In this document: positions 18,900 through 26,610 of the stretch, in pieces
Layout: each line of letters begins with the position of its first letter
How positions within the stretch are numbered: position 1 is the first letter of the stretch
NCBI RefSeq assembly: GCF_009763255.1
Contig: NZ_WSJB01000025.1
Span: 62,001 to 126,000 of the forward strand
From: Bordetella sp. 02P26C-1
GTDB lineage: Bacteria; Pseudomonadota; Gammaproteobacteria; Burkholderiales; Burkholderiaceae_B
Length of the DNA: 64,000 nt
Direction of reading: 5' to 3'
Notes under the pieces: generated by a model
What the model was told of the DNA's origin: nothing
The model's database searches: none
What the model saw: only the letters and a program-made list of their open reading frames with translations
Made by a program: the position numbers and the translations under genes

Positions 18900-19700
18900 T
18901 TATTGAGCCAGGACTTCGAGCGTGGCGACATACGACAGACGCCGCTTGGATGCATCCTTGACGGTGGTGTTCTGATCTTCGGTACCCGCCTCCAGCCAGT
19001 ACAGCCCTGGCTGCGGCCACTTGATTTCGAACTTGCCTTCCTTGTCAGTTTTCAGCGCGATTTCACCGACCTGGTCGCGGTAACGGCCGCCGCCGGGCAC
19101 GATATTGACTTCAAGATCGGCCGCGGGCTTGCCGTCAATTGTCATCTGAAAGGTTGCTGTTTCGTCTGCGTACAGATCGTTCGGGTGCGTGACCGGCACC
19201 AGTTCCAGGCCACGAGCCGCCGCCGCCAGGGTAGTCGGCTTGCCAGCCGTGGCGAAGGTCTCGACACGACCTATTGACTCGGAGACTTCCAGGTCCTGCG
19301 CCTGCGCCGGGATGGCGGCGGCCATGTTCTCGACCTTGCCAAAATAACGCTTGGGCTTACCGTCTTCTTTCCAGCGCGCGAAGACGCCGTCGTTGACGAC
19401 GGCGATGCGGTAGGTGCCGGGCTCGGTCAGCTGCAGGTCGAACGTGCTGCGCAGCTTGCCACGGTTGGCGTTTTCTGGCGACACGGTTTTGCCGCTAGGC
19501 GAGACGATGACCAAGTTGTCCAGGCGCAGCGGCGCGTGGTTGAAATAGAACTTGTCGTTACCGACAGAGGCGTCAACCGTGATCCAGCTGTCGTTGCCCG
19601 ACAGAACCGTGGAGGAGGGCACCAGCCACGCATCGTGCGCGTGAGTCACGGCAGGCAGGCTCAACGCTAACGCAGCGGCAAAACGAAGGGCATATTTCAT
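18900..19700 (-). CDS. DUF4198 domain-containing periplasmic protein
   Basis: 266-aa exported protein. Signal peptide 1-22 (start MKYALRFAAALALSLP, cut near T-H-A), then the typical mature start H-D-A-W-L-V-P-S. The middle is beta-rich with G-T-Y-R-I-A-V; the end has a carboxypeptidase-regulatory-like or Ig-like strand pattern (P-G-G-G-R-Y-R, then G-K-F-E-I-K-W-P-Q-P-G-L-Y-W-L-E-A). DUF4198 proteins are repeatedly found with TonB-dependent receptors and PepSY/ApbE genes and are thought to act in metal handling; no biochemical role is established. ATG at 19700; the upstream residues are discarded as non-family. Confidence 0.88.
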   Translation of the reverse strand: MKYALRFAAALALSLPAVTHAHDAWLVPSSTVLSGNDSWITVDASVGNDKFYFNHAPLRLDNLVIVSPSGKTVSPENANRGKLRSTFDLQLTEPGTYRIAVVNDGVFARWKEDGKPKRYFGKVENMAAAIPAQAQDLEVSESIGRVETFATAGKPTTLAAAARGLELVPVTHPNDLYADETATFQMTIDGKPAADLEVNIVPGGGRYRDQVGEIALKTDKEGKFEIKWPQPGLYWLEAGTEDQNTTVKDASKRRLSYVATLEVLAQ

Positions 19701-19787
19701 CGGAGTTCCAATAACCAGGGATTTGAGGACGGTGTCGGCAGCGGACAAATGGCGGTGCTCAAAGACGGGTGCCGACATACGGCAGGA

Positions 19788-20303
19788 TCAAGGGGTAAAC
19801 GTGACTGCGATTGCGCCCAGCTCATGCTCGCCTTGGGCCGTCAGGGAGTCGGCTTTGGTGGGCGGCCAGTCGAATGGCACTCGCACCAGTTCGCGGCCGC
19901 CAACCTCACGCGCGGCTTCGACCACCAAGGCATAGCGCCCGGGCTTGAGTTCGGCCAAAGGCTTCTGGCTGCCCGAAAAGGACAGCGCGTGTTTACCGGC
20001 CGGGCGGGTTGCGCCGCTTACGCCGTCCACGGGGAACTGTTGATTGCGGCCGCTGCGACGCCACCACTGGCGCATGTCCTTCAACCATTGCGCGCCTTCG
20101 TTGTTTTTCATGGCCACGTCGTACCACACGGCCAGATCGCCCACGGCGTTCTGATCGGCGGTTTCCAGCCAGATCGCCACATAGGGACGGTGATATTCCG
20201 CCACGTCCAAGCGCGGAATTTCCACGTTCAGATTGAGATCGGCGGCCTGCGCCGTCCGGGCAATCAGGCCAGCCAGCAACGCCGACAACAGCAGCTTACG
20301 CAT
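19788..20303 (-). CDS. DUF2271 protein with ApbE-type flavinylation motif
   Basis: 171-aa periplasmic protein. Signal peptide 1-20 (M-R-K-L-L-L-S-A-L-L-A-G-L, ending A-Q-A), with a good GGAGAC site before ATG 20303. An alternative ATG at 20327 overlaps the PepSY stop (TGATG) but spoils the signal peptide. DUF2271 core: Y-V-A-I-W-L-E-T-A-D (41-50), W-Y-D-V-A and W-L-K-D-M-R-Q-W-W-R. The key observation is D93-G-V-S-G-A-T99, matching the D-x-x-S/T-G-A-T flavinylation consensus known from NqrC/RnfG and FMN-bind proteins; T99 is the predicted FMN site. Three genes downstream its operon encodes the flavoprotein reductase and, between them, ApbE. Confidence 0.9.
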   Translation of the reverse strand: MRKLLLSALLAGLIARTAQAADLNLNVEIPRLDVAEYHRPYVAIWLETADQNAVGDLAVWYDVAMKNNEGAQWLKDMRQWWRRSGRNQQFPVDGVSGATRPAGKHALSFSGSQKPLAELKPGRYALVVEAAREVGGRELVRVPFDWPPTKADSLTAQGEHELGAIAVTFTP

Positions 20304-20326
20304 AAAGTCTCCAGACTCGTGCTTCA

Positions 20327-20956
20327 TCAATGGATAAATACCAGCGCCAGCACAACGGGAATCACCACGCCCAGGCCCACCATGGGCCAGGTCGCCGCGC
20401 GCTGGCCCGCGTGCATCTGTAGCAGCACCAGTCCCGTCAGCGAAAACACCAGCGCGGCCACGGCGAACAGGTCCAGAAACCAGCTCCACGCCGTGCCGGT
20501 ATGGCGTCCCTTGTGCAGGTCGTTCAAATACGCGATCCAACCGCGATCGGTGTACTCGTATTCCACCAGGCCGTCGTCCAGCGATATCGACACCCAGCCG
20601 TCGCCCCCAGGGCGGGGCAAGGACAGGTAGAGTTCGTCGGGCGACCATTCGGGTGACCGGCCAGTCGCATCGGCGTGCGCTTCGCTGCGCAGCCATTGGG
20701 CGACGTTGCCCGGCACGGGGGCTTGCTTGCCAGCGGTCTTGGCGGATTGCAGCTCCGTCAGCAACGCATCGGGCAACTGCGCCTCGCCACTCGTGACTAC
20801 GGGCGTTGCGGGGATTAACGAGGCATTGTTGAGCGTCAGGCCGGTGATGGCGAACAGCAGCATCCCCAACAGGCATAATGCGGAACTAATCCAGTGCCAT
20901 TGGTGCAGGGTTTTCAGCCAGTAGGCTCGTCGGCGAGAGGGTGTTTGTCGGTCCAT
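20327..20956 (-). CDS. PepSY-associated transmembrane protein
   Basis: 209-aa inner-membrane protein with TM1 at about 23-43, a periplasmic PepSY-like loop of about 110 residues (with W-V-S-I-S-L-D-D-G-L-V-E-Y-E-Y-T-D-R-G-W), TM2 near 160-180 and TM3 near 188-207. The conserved L-N-D-L-H-K-G-R-H-T-G motif before TM2 is diagnostic of PepSY_TM proteins, and its histidines could bind heme. It starts the five-gene operon, just downstream of a Fur box. In related clusters such proteins are proposed to relay electrons across the membrane for siderophore reduction. This function is inferred, not shown. Confidence 0.88.
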   Translation of the reverse strand: MDRQTPSRRRAYWLKTLHQWHWISSALCLLGMLLFAITGLTLNNASLIPATPVVTSGEAQLPDALLTELQSAKTAGKQAPVPGNVAQWLRSEAHADATGRSPEWSPDELYLSLPRPGGDGWVSISLDDGLVEYEYTDRGWIAYLNDLHKGRHTGTAWSWFLDLFAVAALVFSLTGLVLLQMHAGQRAATWPMVGLGVVIPVVLALVFIH

Positions 20957-20996
20957 GACGCAAATGGCGAATTGGCTGCGGATTCTACCAGTGAAA

Positions 20997-21011
20997 TGAG
21001 AATGAGTCTCA
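20997..21011. promoter_or_regulatory. Fur box upstream of the PepSY-DUF2271-DUF4198-apbE operon
   Basis: Inverted repeat TGAGAAT-G-AGTCTCA: a 7-1-7 arrangement with only one mismatch between the arms, very close to the classic Fur site TGATAATGATTATCA. It lies 41-55 bp before the PepSY start on the minus strand. An extended -10 (TG-G-TAGAAT, 20982-20987 on the minus strand) sits downstream of it, and TTGAGA overlaps it as a possible -35, so a bound Fur would block the promoter. Note that it also lies 11 bp upstream of the crcB ATG. Confidence 0.7.
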
Positions 21012-21021
21012 AGTTATTTTT

Positions 21022-21408
21022 ATGCAAACGCTGACTACGATCAATGTCCTTGCCGTGGCGCTGGGCGCCGCGTTGGGTGCTTGCGCTCGTTGGTGGGTCG
21101 GGCTCTGGCTCAATACGGCCGGGTGGCCGTGGGGGACGCTGGCGGTGAATCTGGCCGGTGGGTATTTGATCGGGGTCGCGTTGGCGGTGTTATGGGCGCA
21201 TCCGGATTGGCCACAATGGGTGCGCTTGGCGGCTGTGACAGGTTTCCTGGGCGGGCTGACCACGTTTTCGACGTTTTCGGCCGAAACCGTGGGCATGCTG
21301 GAACGGGGCGACTATGTGCCCGCGATCGGCTATGCAGGATTGAGCTTGCTGGGATCGCTTGGGTTAACCGCCCTCGGATTAGCAAGCGCCAATTCCATGC
21401 TGCGTTAA
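21022..21408 (+). CDS. crcB: Fluoride exporter CrcB/Fluc
   Basis: 128-aa, four-helix fluoride channel that works as an antiparallel dimer in the inner membrane. Family motifs: G-A-x-L-G-A-C-A-R-W-W (15-25), N-L-A-G-G-Y-L-I-G, and G-F-L-G-G-L-T-T-F-S-T-F-S, which holds the Na+ and fluoride-path residues. It diverges from the PepSY operon. No fluoride riboswitch is visible: the start codon is only 11 bp from the Fur box, leaving no leader, so regulation by iron or read-through from elsewhere is possible. Confidence 0.93.
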   Translation: MQTLTTINVLAVALGAALGACARWWVGLWLNTAGWPWGTLAVNLAGGYLIGVALAVLWAHPDWPQWVRLAAVTGFLGGLTTFSTFSAETVGMLERGDYVPAIGYAGLSLLGSLGLTALGLASANSMLR

Positions 21409-21425
21409 AACGGCCGTATCGGCGC

Positions 21426-22748
21426 CTATTTCCCGGCCAGCAGTACCTGTGCTGCCTTCAGACCACTGCGCACTGCGCCTTCCAGCACTCCTGGATAGCC
21501 TGTGTCGGTCCAGTCGCCCGCCAGGGCTAGCGTCGGCCATGGCGTGCTGTTAAGCGGGCGGTTCAGCCCTGGCACCGCGGCGAAGGTGGCGCGTTTCTCG
21601 ACGAAAAGCTCAGCGGCCACCACCGCCGGCATGGGTGGCAGACGGGAAGGGTGCCGGGCGGCCTGCTCGGTGACTTGTTGCGTCAAGTTCGCGATGATGG
21701 TTTCGCGCGACTCGGACGAGAGCGCGCGCGCCGCACTCGTCACGATGGCCAACTCGGATTCAGGGCTACGCCCGGTCAGGCGCGATCGGTCGAATACCCA
21801 TTGGCCCCAATGCCCGCGCGACTTGTCCTCGCGCAGCAGCATCATGGGCGCCGGCAGCGGCCATGGCGCGGCCAGGCGCAGGTTCAAGGTGGCGATCGGC
21901 ACATACTCAAACGCCTGCAGCGCATGCAGCAGACCCGGCGAGTCGGCATCGAGCAGGGCATCTTCCAGCAGGCGGGCGGCCACGAAGGGTGGTACCGCGA
22001 GCACCGCCGCGTCGAACCGTTCCCGATTGACATCCACCCAATAATCGCCGGGCTTCAGATGGCGTACCGTGGCCCCATAACGCATGGTGGCATGCAGCGC
22101 GACCGCATCCGGCCACAACGCCGACAAATCCACGCAGGGCAGCAGTAAATCGCTATTGCGACGGTCGCCGGTCAGGCTGTCCTGCAAAATACGCGCGAAG
22201 AGGCCCGCGCTGGCCTCGTCCAGCGGCGTGTTCAGTGCCGCCAAGCATAGCGGTTCCCACAGGCGCTGCACGATCTGCGCCGGTTGCTGATAGTGCGATA
22301 ACAATCGCGACACGGTCCAGTCGCGTGGGGGGCGCCAGCCTTGCTTTTGCAGTCCGCGCATCAACCGTATCGCGGCAAGCCGGCTTTCCCACGAAAGGCC
22401 ACGCGCCGTTACCAGCGCGGCCAAGGCGTGAAAAGGTGCGGGCAGGGCGGGCGCGGCCAGATTAAATGCACCGTCCAAACTGCTCAGTCGCAAGGAACGC
22501 CGCATTAGCAGCGTGGCCGGATTGCGCCCAAGGCGCCGCATCAACGCGAGCGTCTGCTGATAGGCGCCCAGCAAAATATGTTGGCCATTATCCAGGTGCC
22601 CGCCAAAATCGGGATGCACCACGCGACGCGCCCGGCCCCCAGGCGTGCGACCCGCTTCAAACACGGTGACCTGCGCGCCCGCGTCGCGCAACGCCGCACA
22701 GGCCGCAAGGCCTGCCCAGCCAGCGCCGATAATCGCGACCTTTTTCAT
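21426..22748 (-). CDS. hpnE: Hydroxysqualene dehydroxylase HpnE
   Basis: 440-aa FAD-dependent amine-oxidase-fold enzyme, last step of the three-gene squalene route: hydroxysqualene to squalene with a reduced flavin. The dinucleotide motif I-I-G-A-G-W-A-G-L-A-A is at 6-16, followed by F-E-A-G-R-T-P-G-G-R-A and N-G-Q-H-I-L-L-G (the HpnE-specific region). The C-terminal FAD part is L-A-G-D-W-T-D-T-G-Y-P-G-V-L-E-G-A-V-R-S-G. It overlaps hpnD by 4 bp, so the genes are coupled. Confidence 0.93.
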   Translation of the reverse strand: MKKVAIIGAGWAGLAACAALRDAGAQVTVFEAGRTPGGRARRVVHPDFGGHLDNGQHILLGAYQQTLALMRRLGRNPATLLMRRSLRLSSLDGAFNLAAPALPAPFHALAALVTARGLSWESRLAAIRLMRGLQKQGWRPPRDWTVSRLLSHYQQPAQIVQRLWEPLCLAALNTPLDEASAGLFARILQDSLTGDRRNSDLLLPCVDLSALWPDAVALHATMRYGATVRHLKPGDYWVDVNRERFDAAVLAVPPFVAARLLEDALLDADSPGLLHALQAFEYVPIATLNLRLAAPWPLPAPMMLLREDKSRGHWGQWVFDRSRLTGRSPESELAIVTSAARALSSESRETIIANLTQQVTEQAARHPSRLPPMPAVVAAELFVEKRATFAAVPGLNRPLNSTPWPTLALAGDWTDTGYPGVLEGAVRSGLKAAQVLLAGK

Positions 22749-23608
22749 GTCGAGAGGCGGCGCACGAGGCCGCGGCCACCACCGACCCAGGTTTTCCAGG
22801 CCAGCCAGAATTTCCGAATGGGCGTGAGCGAGATGCGTTGATGCAGCACCTGCCAGTTATCGCGCTCGATTTCATCGAGCAGCGCGTGATAGATGGCTGC
22901 CATCAACAATCCCGGTCGCTGCGCGCGGCGGTCGGTTTCGGGCAGACTCTGCATGGCTTCTTTGTAAAGCTGTCGCGCCCGGTCGGCCTGGAACTTCATC
23001 AGCGCGGCGAACCTGTCCGAATAGGTGCCGTTCAGTATCTCGGCGGCCTTCACGTCGAACTGCTGCAGCTCATTGACGGGCAAGTAGATCCGCCCGCGCC
23101 TGGCATCGTCGCCCACGTCACGAATGATGTTGGTAAGCTGAAACGCCAAGCCTAGCTTGGACGCATATTCCAGCGTGCGCGCATCGGTATAGCCGAAAAC
23201 GCCCGCCGACAGCTCGCCGACCACGCCGGCCGCATGCCAACAGTATTTACGCAGCCCCGGCCAGTCCAGGTAACGCGTCTGGTCCAGGTCCATTTCCATG
23301 CCGTCGATGACCGCCAGCATGCGTTCGCGCGAGATATCGCACGACGCCAAGTGCGGCTGCAGCGCCTGCATCACCGGATGCTCCGCATGACCGGCAAACA
23401 GCTGATCGACCTGTGTTCTCCACCAGGCGAGCTTGATGCGCGCCACGGACGCATCCGTGCACTCGTCCACCACATCGTCCACTTCCCGGCAAAACGCGTA
23501 CAGCGCCGTGATGGCGCGGCGGCGTTCGGGCGGCAGGAACAGGAACGAGTAATAAAAACTCGACCCGCTTTTGGCGGCTTTTTCCTGGCAATAGTCGTCA
23601 GGCGTCAT
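22745..23608 (-). CDS. hpnD: Presqualene diphosphate synthase HpnD
   Basis: 287-aa trans-isoprenyl head-to-head synthase joining two farnesyl diphosphates into presqualene diphosphate. The two Asp-rich Mg2+ sites are intact: F-C-R-E-V-D-D-V-V-D-E (near 42-52) and N-I-I-R-D-V-G-D-D-A-R-R-G-R-I-Y-L-P. The Y-C-Q-E-K-A-A-K-S-G-S-S-F-Y-Y-S start is typical of HpnD. Middle gene of hpnC-hpnD-hpnE. Confidence 0.93.
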   Translation of the reverse strand: MTPDDYCQEKAAKSGSSFYYSFLFLPPERRRAITALYAFCREVDDVVDECTDASVARIKLAWWRTQVDQLFAGHAEHPVMQALQPHLASCDISRERMLAVIDGMEMDLDQTRYLDWPGLRKYCWHAAGVVGELSAGVFGYTDARTLEYASKLGLAFQLTNIIRDVGDDARRGRIYLPVNELQQFDVKAAEILNGTYSDRFAALMKFQADRARQLYKEAMQSLPETDRRAQRPGLLMAAIYHALLDEIERDNWQVLHQRISLTPIRKFWLAWKTWVGGGRGLVRRLST

Positions 23609-23655
23609 AAATTTGGCATGTATCCCATCAGTATGTCAGCGCGTGCGGTGTCGAG

Positions 23656-24480
23656 TTATCGGATGCGCCACAGCATGACGGCCCAGTCCTTCCAGCCCAA
23701 TTCGGGCCGGTTCATGAACACGTCATAGCCACAGCGCTCAATCCGCTCGAGAATGCGCAGTCCCCCTTGCACGATCAGGCGCAGTTCCAGGCCGATACGG
23801 CCCGGCAACCGGCGTGCCAGTGGAGCGCCAGAGTGTAGCAGTGCCCGGGTGCGTTCTACTTGAAAGGCCATGAGATCGCGCCATTGTGGGGTCAAGCGAC
23901 AAGTGGCGATGTCGTCCTCGGTGACGTGATGATGCAGCAAGTCCTCGCGTGGCAGATAGATGCGTTGCTTGCGCCAGTCTACCCGCACATCTTGCCAGAA
24001 GTTCGCCAACTGCAGACCCGTGCAAATCGCGTCGGACTGCGCCAGATTGTCGGGCGTTGCCGCATCGTATAAATGCAGCATCAGCCGTCCGACCGGATTG
24101 GCCGAGCGCGAGCAGTAGTCCAGCAGCGATGCGTAGTCGTCGTACCGTTTGACAGAGACATCCTGCTCGAACGCCGACAGCAGATCCAGGAACGGCGTGA
24201 TGGGCAACTGATATTGGGCAATCGTCTGGGCGAGCGGCGCAAAGATAGGCGCGAGGACGTCCGCAGGGCGGCATTCGCCTCCCGGCTCAGCACCGATGCG
24301 ATGCAGCTCCGCGCGGAAAGCGGCCAACGCCGCCAACCGTTCAGCGTCGCTGGCGTTGCCCTCGTCGGCGATGTCGTCGGCCGCGCGCGCGAACCGATAG
24401 ATATCCGTGACCGGACGGCGCAGCCGGCGCGGCAACAGTACCGAGGCAACGGGGAAATTTTCGTAGTGATCGACTGCCAT
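23656..24480 (-). CDS. hpnC: Squalene synthase HpnC
   Basis: 274 aa. It converts presqualene diphosphate to hydroxysqualene. Start at ATG 24480 (MAVDHYENFPVAS), preceded by AGAGGT; a TTG five codons upstream gives a longer frame but no better site. First metal motif F-A-R-A-A-D-D-I-A-D-E-G and second Q-L-A-N-F-W-Q-D-V-R-V-D-W-R-K-Q-R-I-Y-L-P are clear. First gene of the operon; no squalene-hopene cyclase (shc) is in the window, so the fate of the squalene cannot be read here. Confidence 0.92.
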   Translation of the reverse strand: MAVDHYENFPVASVLLPRRLRRPVTDIYRFARAADDIADEGNASDAERLAALAAFRAELHRIGAEPGGECRPADVLAPIFAPLAQTIAQYQLPITPFLDLLSAFEQDVSVKRYDDYASLLDYCSRSANPVGRLMLHLYDAATPDNLAQSDAICTGLQLANFWQDVRVDWRKQRIYLPREDLLHHHVTEDDIATCRLTPQWRDLMAFQVERTRALLHSGAPLARRLPGRIGLELRLIVQGGLRILERIERCGYDVFMNRPELGWKDWAVMLWRIR

Positions 24481-24673
24481 ACCTCTGAATTGCAACGGCC
24501 TGAAGGCCAGCTTGGTGGAAACCCTGAGTCCCTATTTTAGTCGGGCGCATCCCGGCCGCCCCACGGCGGCCAGCCGGCGGATAAGTAGCTAATAATTTCT
24601 GTGTGATTCCGCCGCACACTCTCGACCCGCTGCGAGGCAGATCAGGTAGACTAACTGCCATAGGAAATTACAA

Positions 24674-25804
24674 ATGCCACGCCCGATCAAAGCCACTATT
24701 TCAGTTTCCGCACTCAGCCATAATCTGGCCGTCGTGCGACGTCATCTCGATCAGTCAGCCCAAGCCGCGGCGGCGAAGTCCCCATCGATTTGGGCCGTCA
24801 TCAAGGCGAATGCCTACGGGCATGGGATCGAGGCCGCCGTGGCGGGATTTTCTGCCGCCCAGGGTCTGGCCATGCTGGATCTGTCCGAGGCAGTACGCTG
24901 TCGCGAGGCAGGTTGGGGCGGGCCGATCTTGCTGCTCGAAGGGTTTTTCGAGCCTGGCGACCTGGAGTGGGTGGATCGCTATCATCTATCGGTCACCGTG
25001 CATACCCGCGAGCAGCTCGACATGCTGGCGCGCGCGCGTCTGGCACGCCGCGTCGACATCATGCTCAAACTGAACACGGGGATGAACCGGCTCGGCTTTA
25101 CGCCGGATACATTCCAAAGCGCCTTTCAGCGCGCCAACCAGTTGCGCGATCAAGGCAGCGTCGGCAGTATTGGCACCATGACCCATTTCGCCTGCGCCGA
25201 CGGTCCCGAGGGCGTGGCAGAGCCGATGCAGGTTTTCCGCGATGTGACCGACGGTTTGGGTAATGGGCCCGTCAGTGTTTGCAATTCGGCGGCCACGCTG
25301 CGTTATCCGGAGATCGCTTTGACTAGCGGCGCGCAGGCGCACTGGGTCCGTCCGGGCATCTGCTTGTACGGCGCCTCGCCTATCGCTGGCGAAAGCGCGG
25401 AACAACTCGGCCTGCGTCCGGCGATGTCGCTGCGTTCCGAGATCATCGGCGTGCAGGAAGTGCCCGTGGGTGCGGCCGTGGGGTACGGCGCCTTGTTCCG
25501 CGCTGACCGGCCCATGCGCATCGGTGTGGTCGCTTGCGGATATGCCGACGGTTATCCGCGTCATGCCAGCACAGGCACGCCGGTCGTCGTCGGCGGCACG
25601 CGCACCACGCTGGTCGGCCGCGTCTCCATGGACATGTTGATGGTCGATCTGACCAGCGTTCCGTCCGTACGCGTGGGTACCCCGGTGTCGCTGTGGGGCG
25701 CCGAAGGGCCGTCGGTCGACGAGGTGGCCGAATCGTGCGGCACGATCGGATACGAGCTATTGTGCGCGGTGGCCCCGCGCGTGCCCGTCGAGCGTATCGC
25801 CTGA
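24674..25804 (+). CDS. alr: Alanine racemase
   Basis: PLP enzyme making D-alanine for peptidoglycan, 376 aa. The PLP lysine is K44 in W-A-V-I-K-A-N-A-Y-G-H-G; the second catalytic base is the tyrosine of V-G-Y-G-A-L-F near residue 268. Other family marks are M-L-K-L-N-T-G-M-N-R-L-G-F, R-P-G-I-C-L-Y-G and G-R-V-S-M-D-M. The following SDR gene is 24 bp downstream on the same strand. Confidence 0.95.
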   Translation: MPRPIKATISVSALSHNLAVVRRHLDQSAQAAAAKSPSIWAVIKANAYGHGIEAAVAGFSAAQGLAMLDLSEAVRCREAGWGGPILLLEGFFEPGDLEWVDRYHLSVTVHTREQLDMLARARLARRVDIMLKLNTGMNRLGFTPDTFQSAFQRANQLRDQGSVGSIGTMTHFACADGPEGVAEPMQVFRDVTDGLGNGPVSVCNSAATLRYPEIALTSGAQAHWVRPGICLYGASPIAGESAEQLGLRPAMSLRSEIIGVQEVPVGAAVGYGALFRADRPMRIGVVACGYADGYPRHASTGTPVVVGGTRTTLVGRVSMDMLMVDLTSVPSVRVGTPVSLWGAEGPSVDEVAESCGTIGYELLCAVAPRVPVERIA

Positions 25805-25828
25805 TTTCGATATTTAGCGAGGAATTCC

Positions 25829-26545
25829 ATGAAAGACAAATGCGTGCTGGTCACTGGCGCGACGAAAGGCATCGGCTGGGCGCTGACCCAGCGGCTTGCC
25901 GACCAGGGCTGCCATGTCGTGGGAATCGCGCGTAACACCGAACACGTCGATTTCCCGGGCTATCTGTATGCCTGTGATCTGGCCGATGCCGGACGCACCG
26001 AAGAAGTCCTGCGTGAGATCCGCGAGAAATATCCCGTCGACGCCATTGTGAATAATGTCGGCATGGTGCGGCCCCAGCCGCTGGGCGAAATCGATTTGGC
26101 TTCGCTCTACAGCGTCATGGACCTCAATGTACGCGTGGCCGTGCAAGTCACGCAGGCCTTTCTGGAATCGATGAAGGCGCGCCGCACCGGGCGCATCGTC
26201 AATATCGTCAGTCGGACCATCCATGGGGCGCACGAGCGCACCAGCTATTCGGCCGCCAAAAGCGCCCTGGTCGGATGCACGCGCACCTGGGCGCTGGAGT
26301 TGGCCGAGTACGGTATCACCGTCAATGCCGTCGCTCCCGGCCCCATCGAGACCGAGCTATTCCGCCTTGCTCAACCCGCGGGCAGCGAGGGCGAGCGTCG
26401 CGCGTTGGCGTCCATTCCAATGAAGCGCATTGGCACTCCGGATGAAGTGGCCGCCGCGATCGCCTTTTTCCTGTCCGACGAAGCCGGCTTCGTCACGGGG
26501 CAGGTGCTAGGCGTCGATGGCGGGGGCAGTTTGGCAGGACGCTGA
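25829..26545 (+). CDS. SDR family oxidoreductase
   Basis: Short-chain dehydrogenase/reductase of 238 aa, classical type. The NAD(P) motif T-G-A-T-K-G-I-G begins at residue 9, N-N-V-G is the structural turn, and the catalytic tetrad includes the serine of I-V-S-R-T, Y-S-A-A-K and the asparagine before it. The C-terminus ends V-L-G-V-D-G-G-G-S, as in FabG-like reductases. Good GAGGAATT site before the ATG. Substrate unknown; it is probably co-transcribed with alr. Confidence 0.88.
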   Translation: MKDKCVLVTGATKGIGWALTQRLADQGCHVVGIARNTEHVDFPGYLYACDLADAGRTEEVLREIREKYPVDAIVNNVGMVRPQPLGEIDLASLYSVMDLNVRVAVQVTQAFLESMKARRTGRIVNIVSRTIHGAHERTSYSAAKSALVGCTRTWALELAEYGITVNAVAPGPIETELFRLAQPAGSEGERRALASIPMKRIGTPDEVAAAIAFFLSDEAGFVTGQVLGVDGGGSLAGR

Positions 26546-26610
26546 GTCGCGAGTGTCAAAAACGTAGCGCCTGCTCCAACGGGCCACGTTTAGGCGGGTA
26601 AACTTGCCAC

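Noticed and set aside
20957..21021. Fluoride riboswitch ahead of crcB
   Set aside because: The space is 65 bp and is filled by a Fur box and the divergent promoter; the riboswitch pseudoknot cannot fit.
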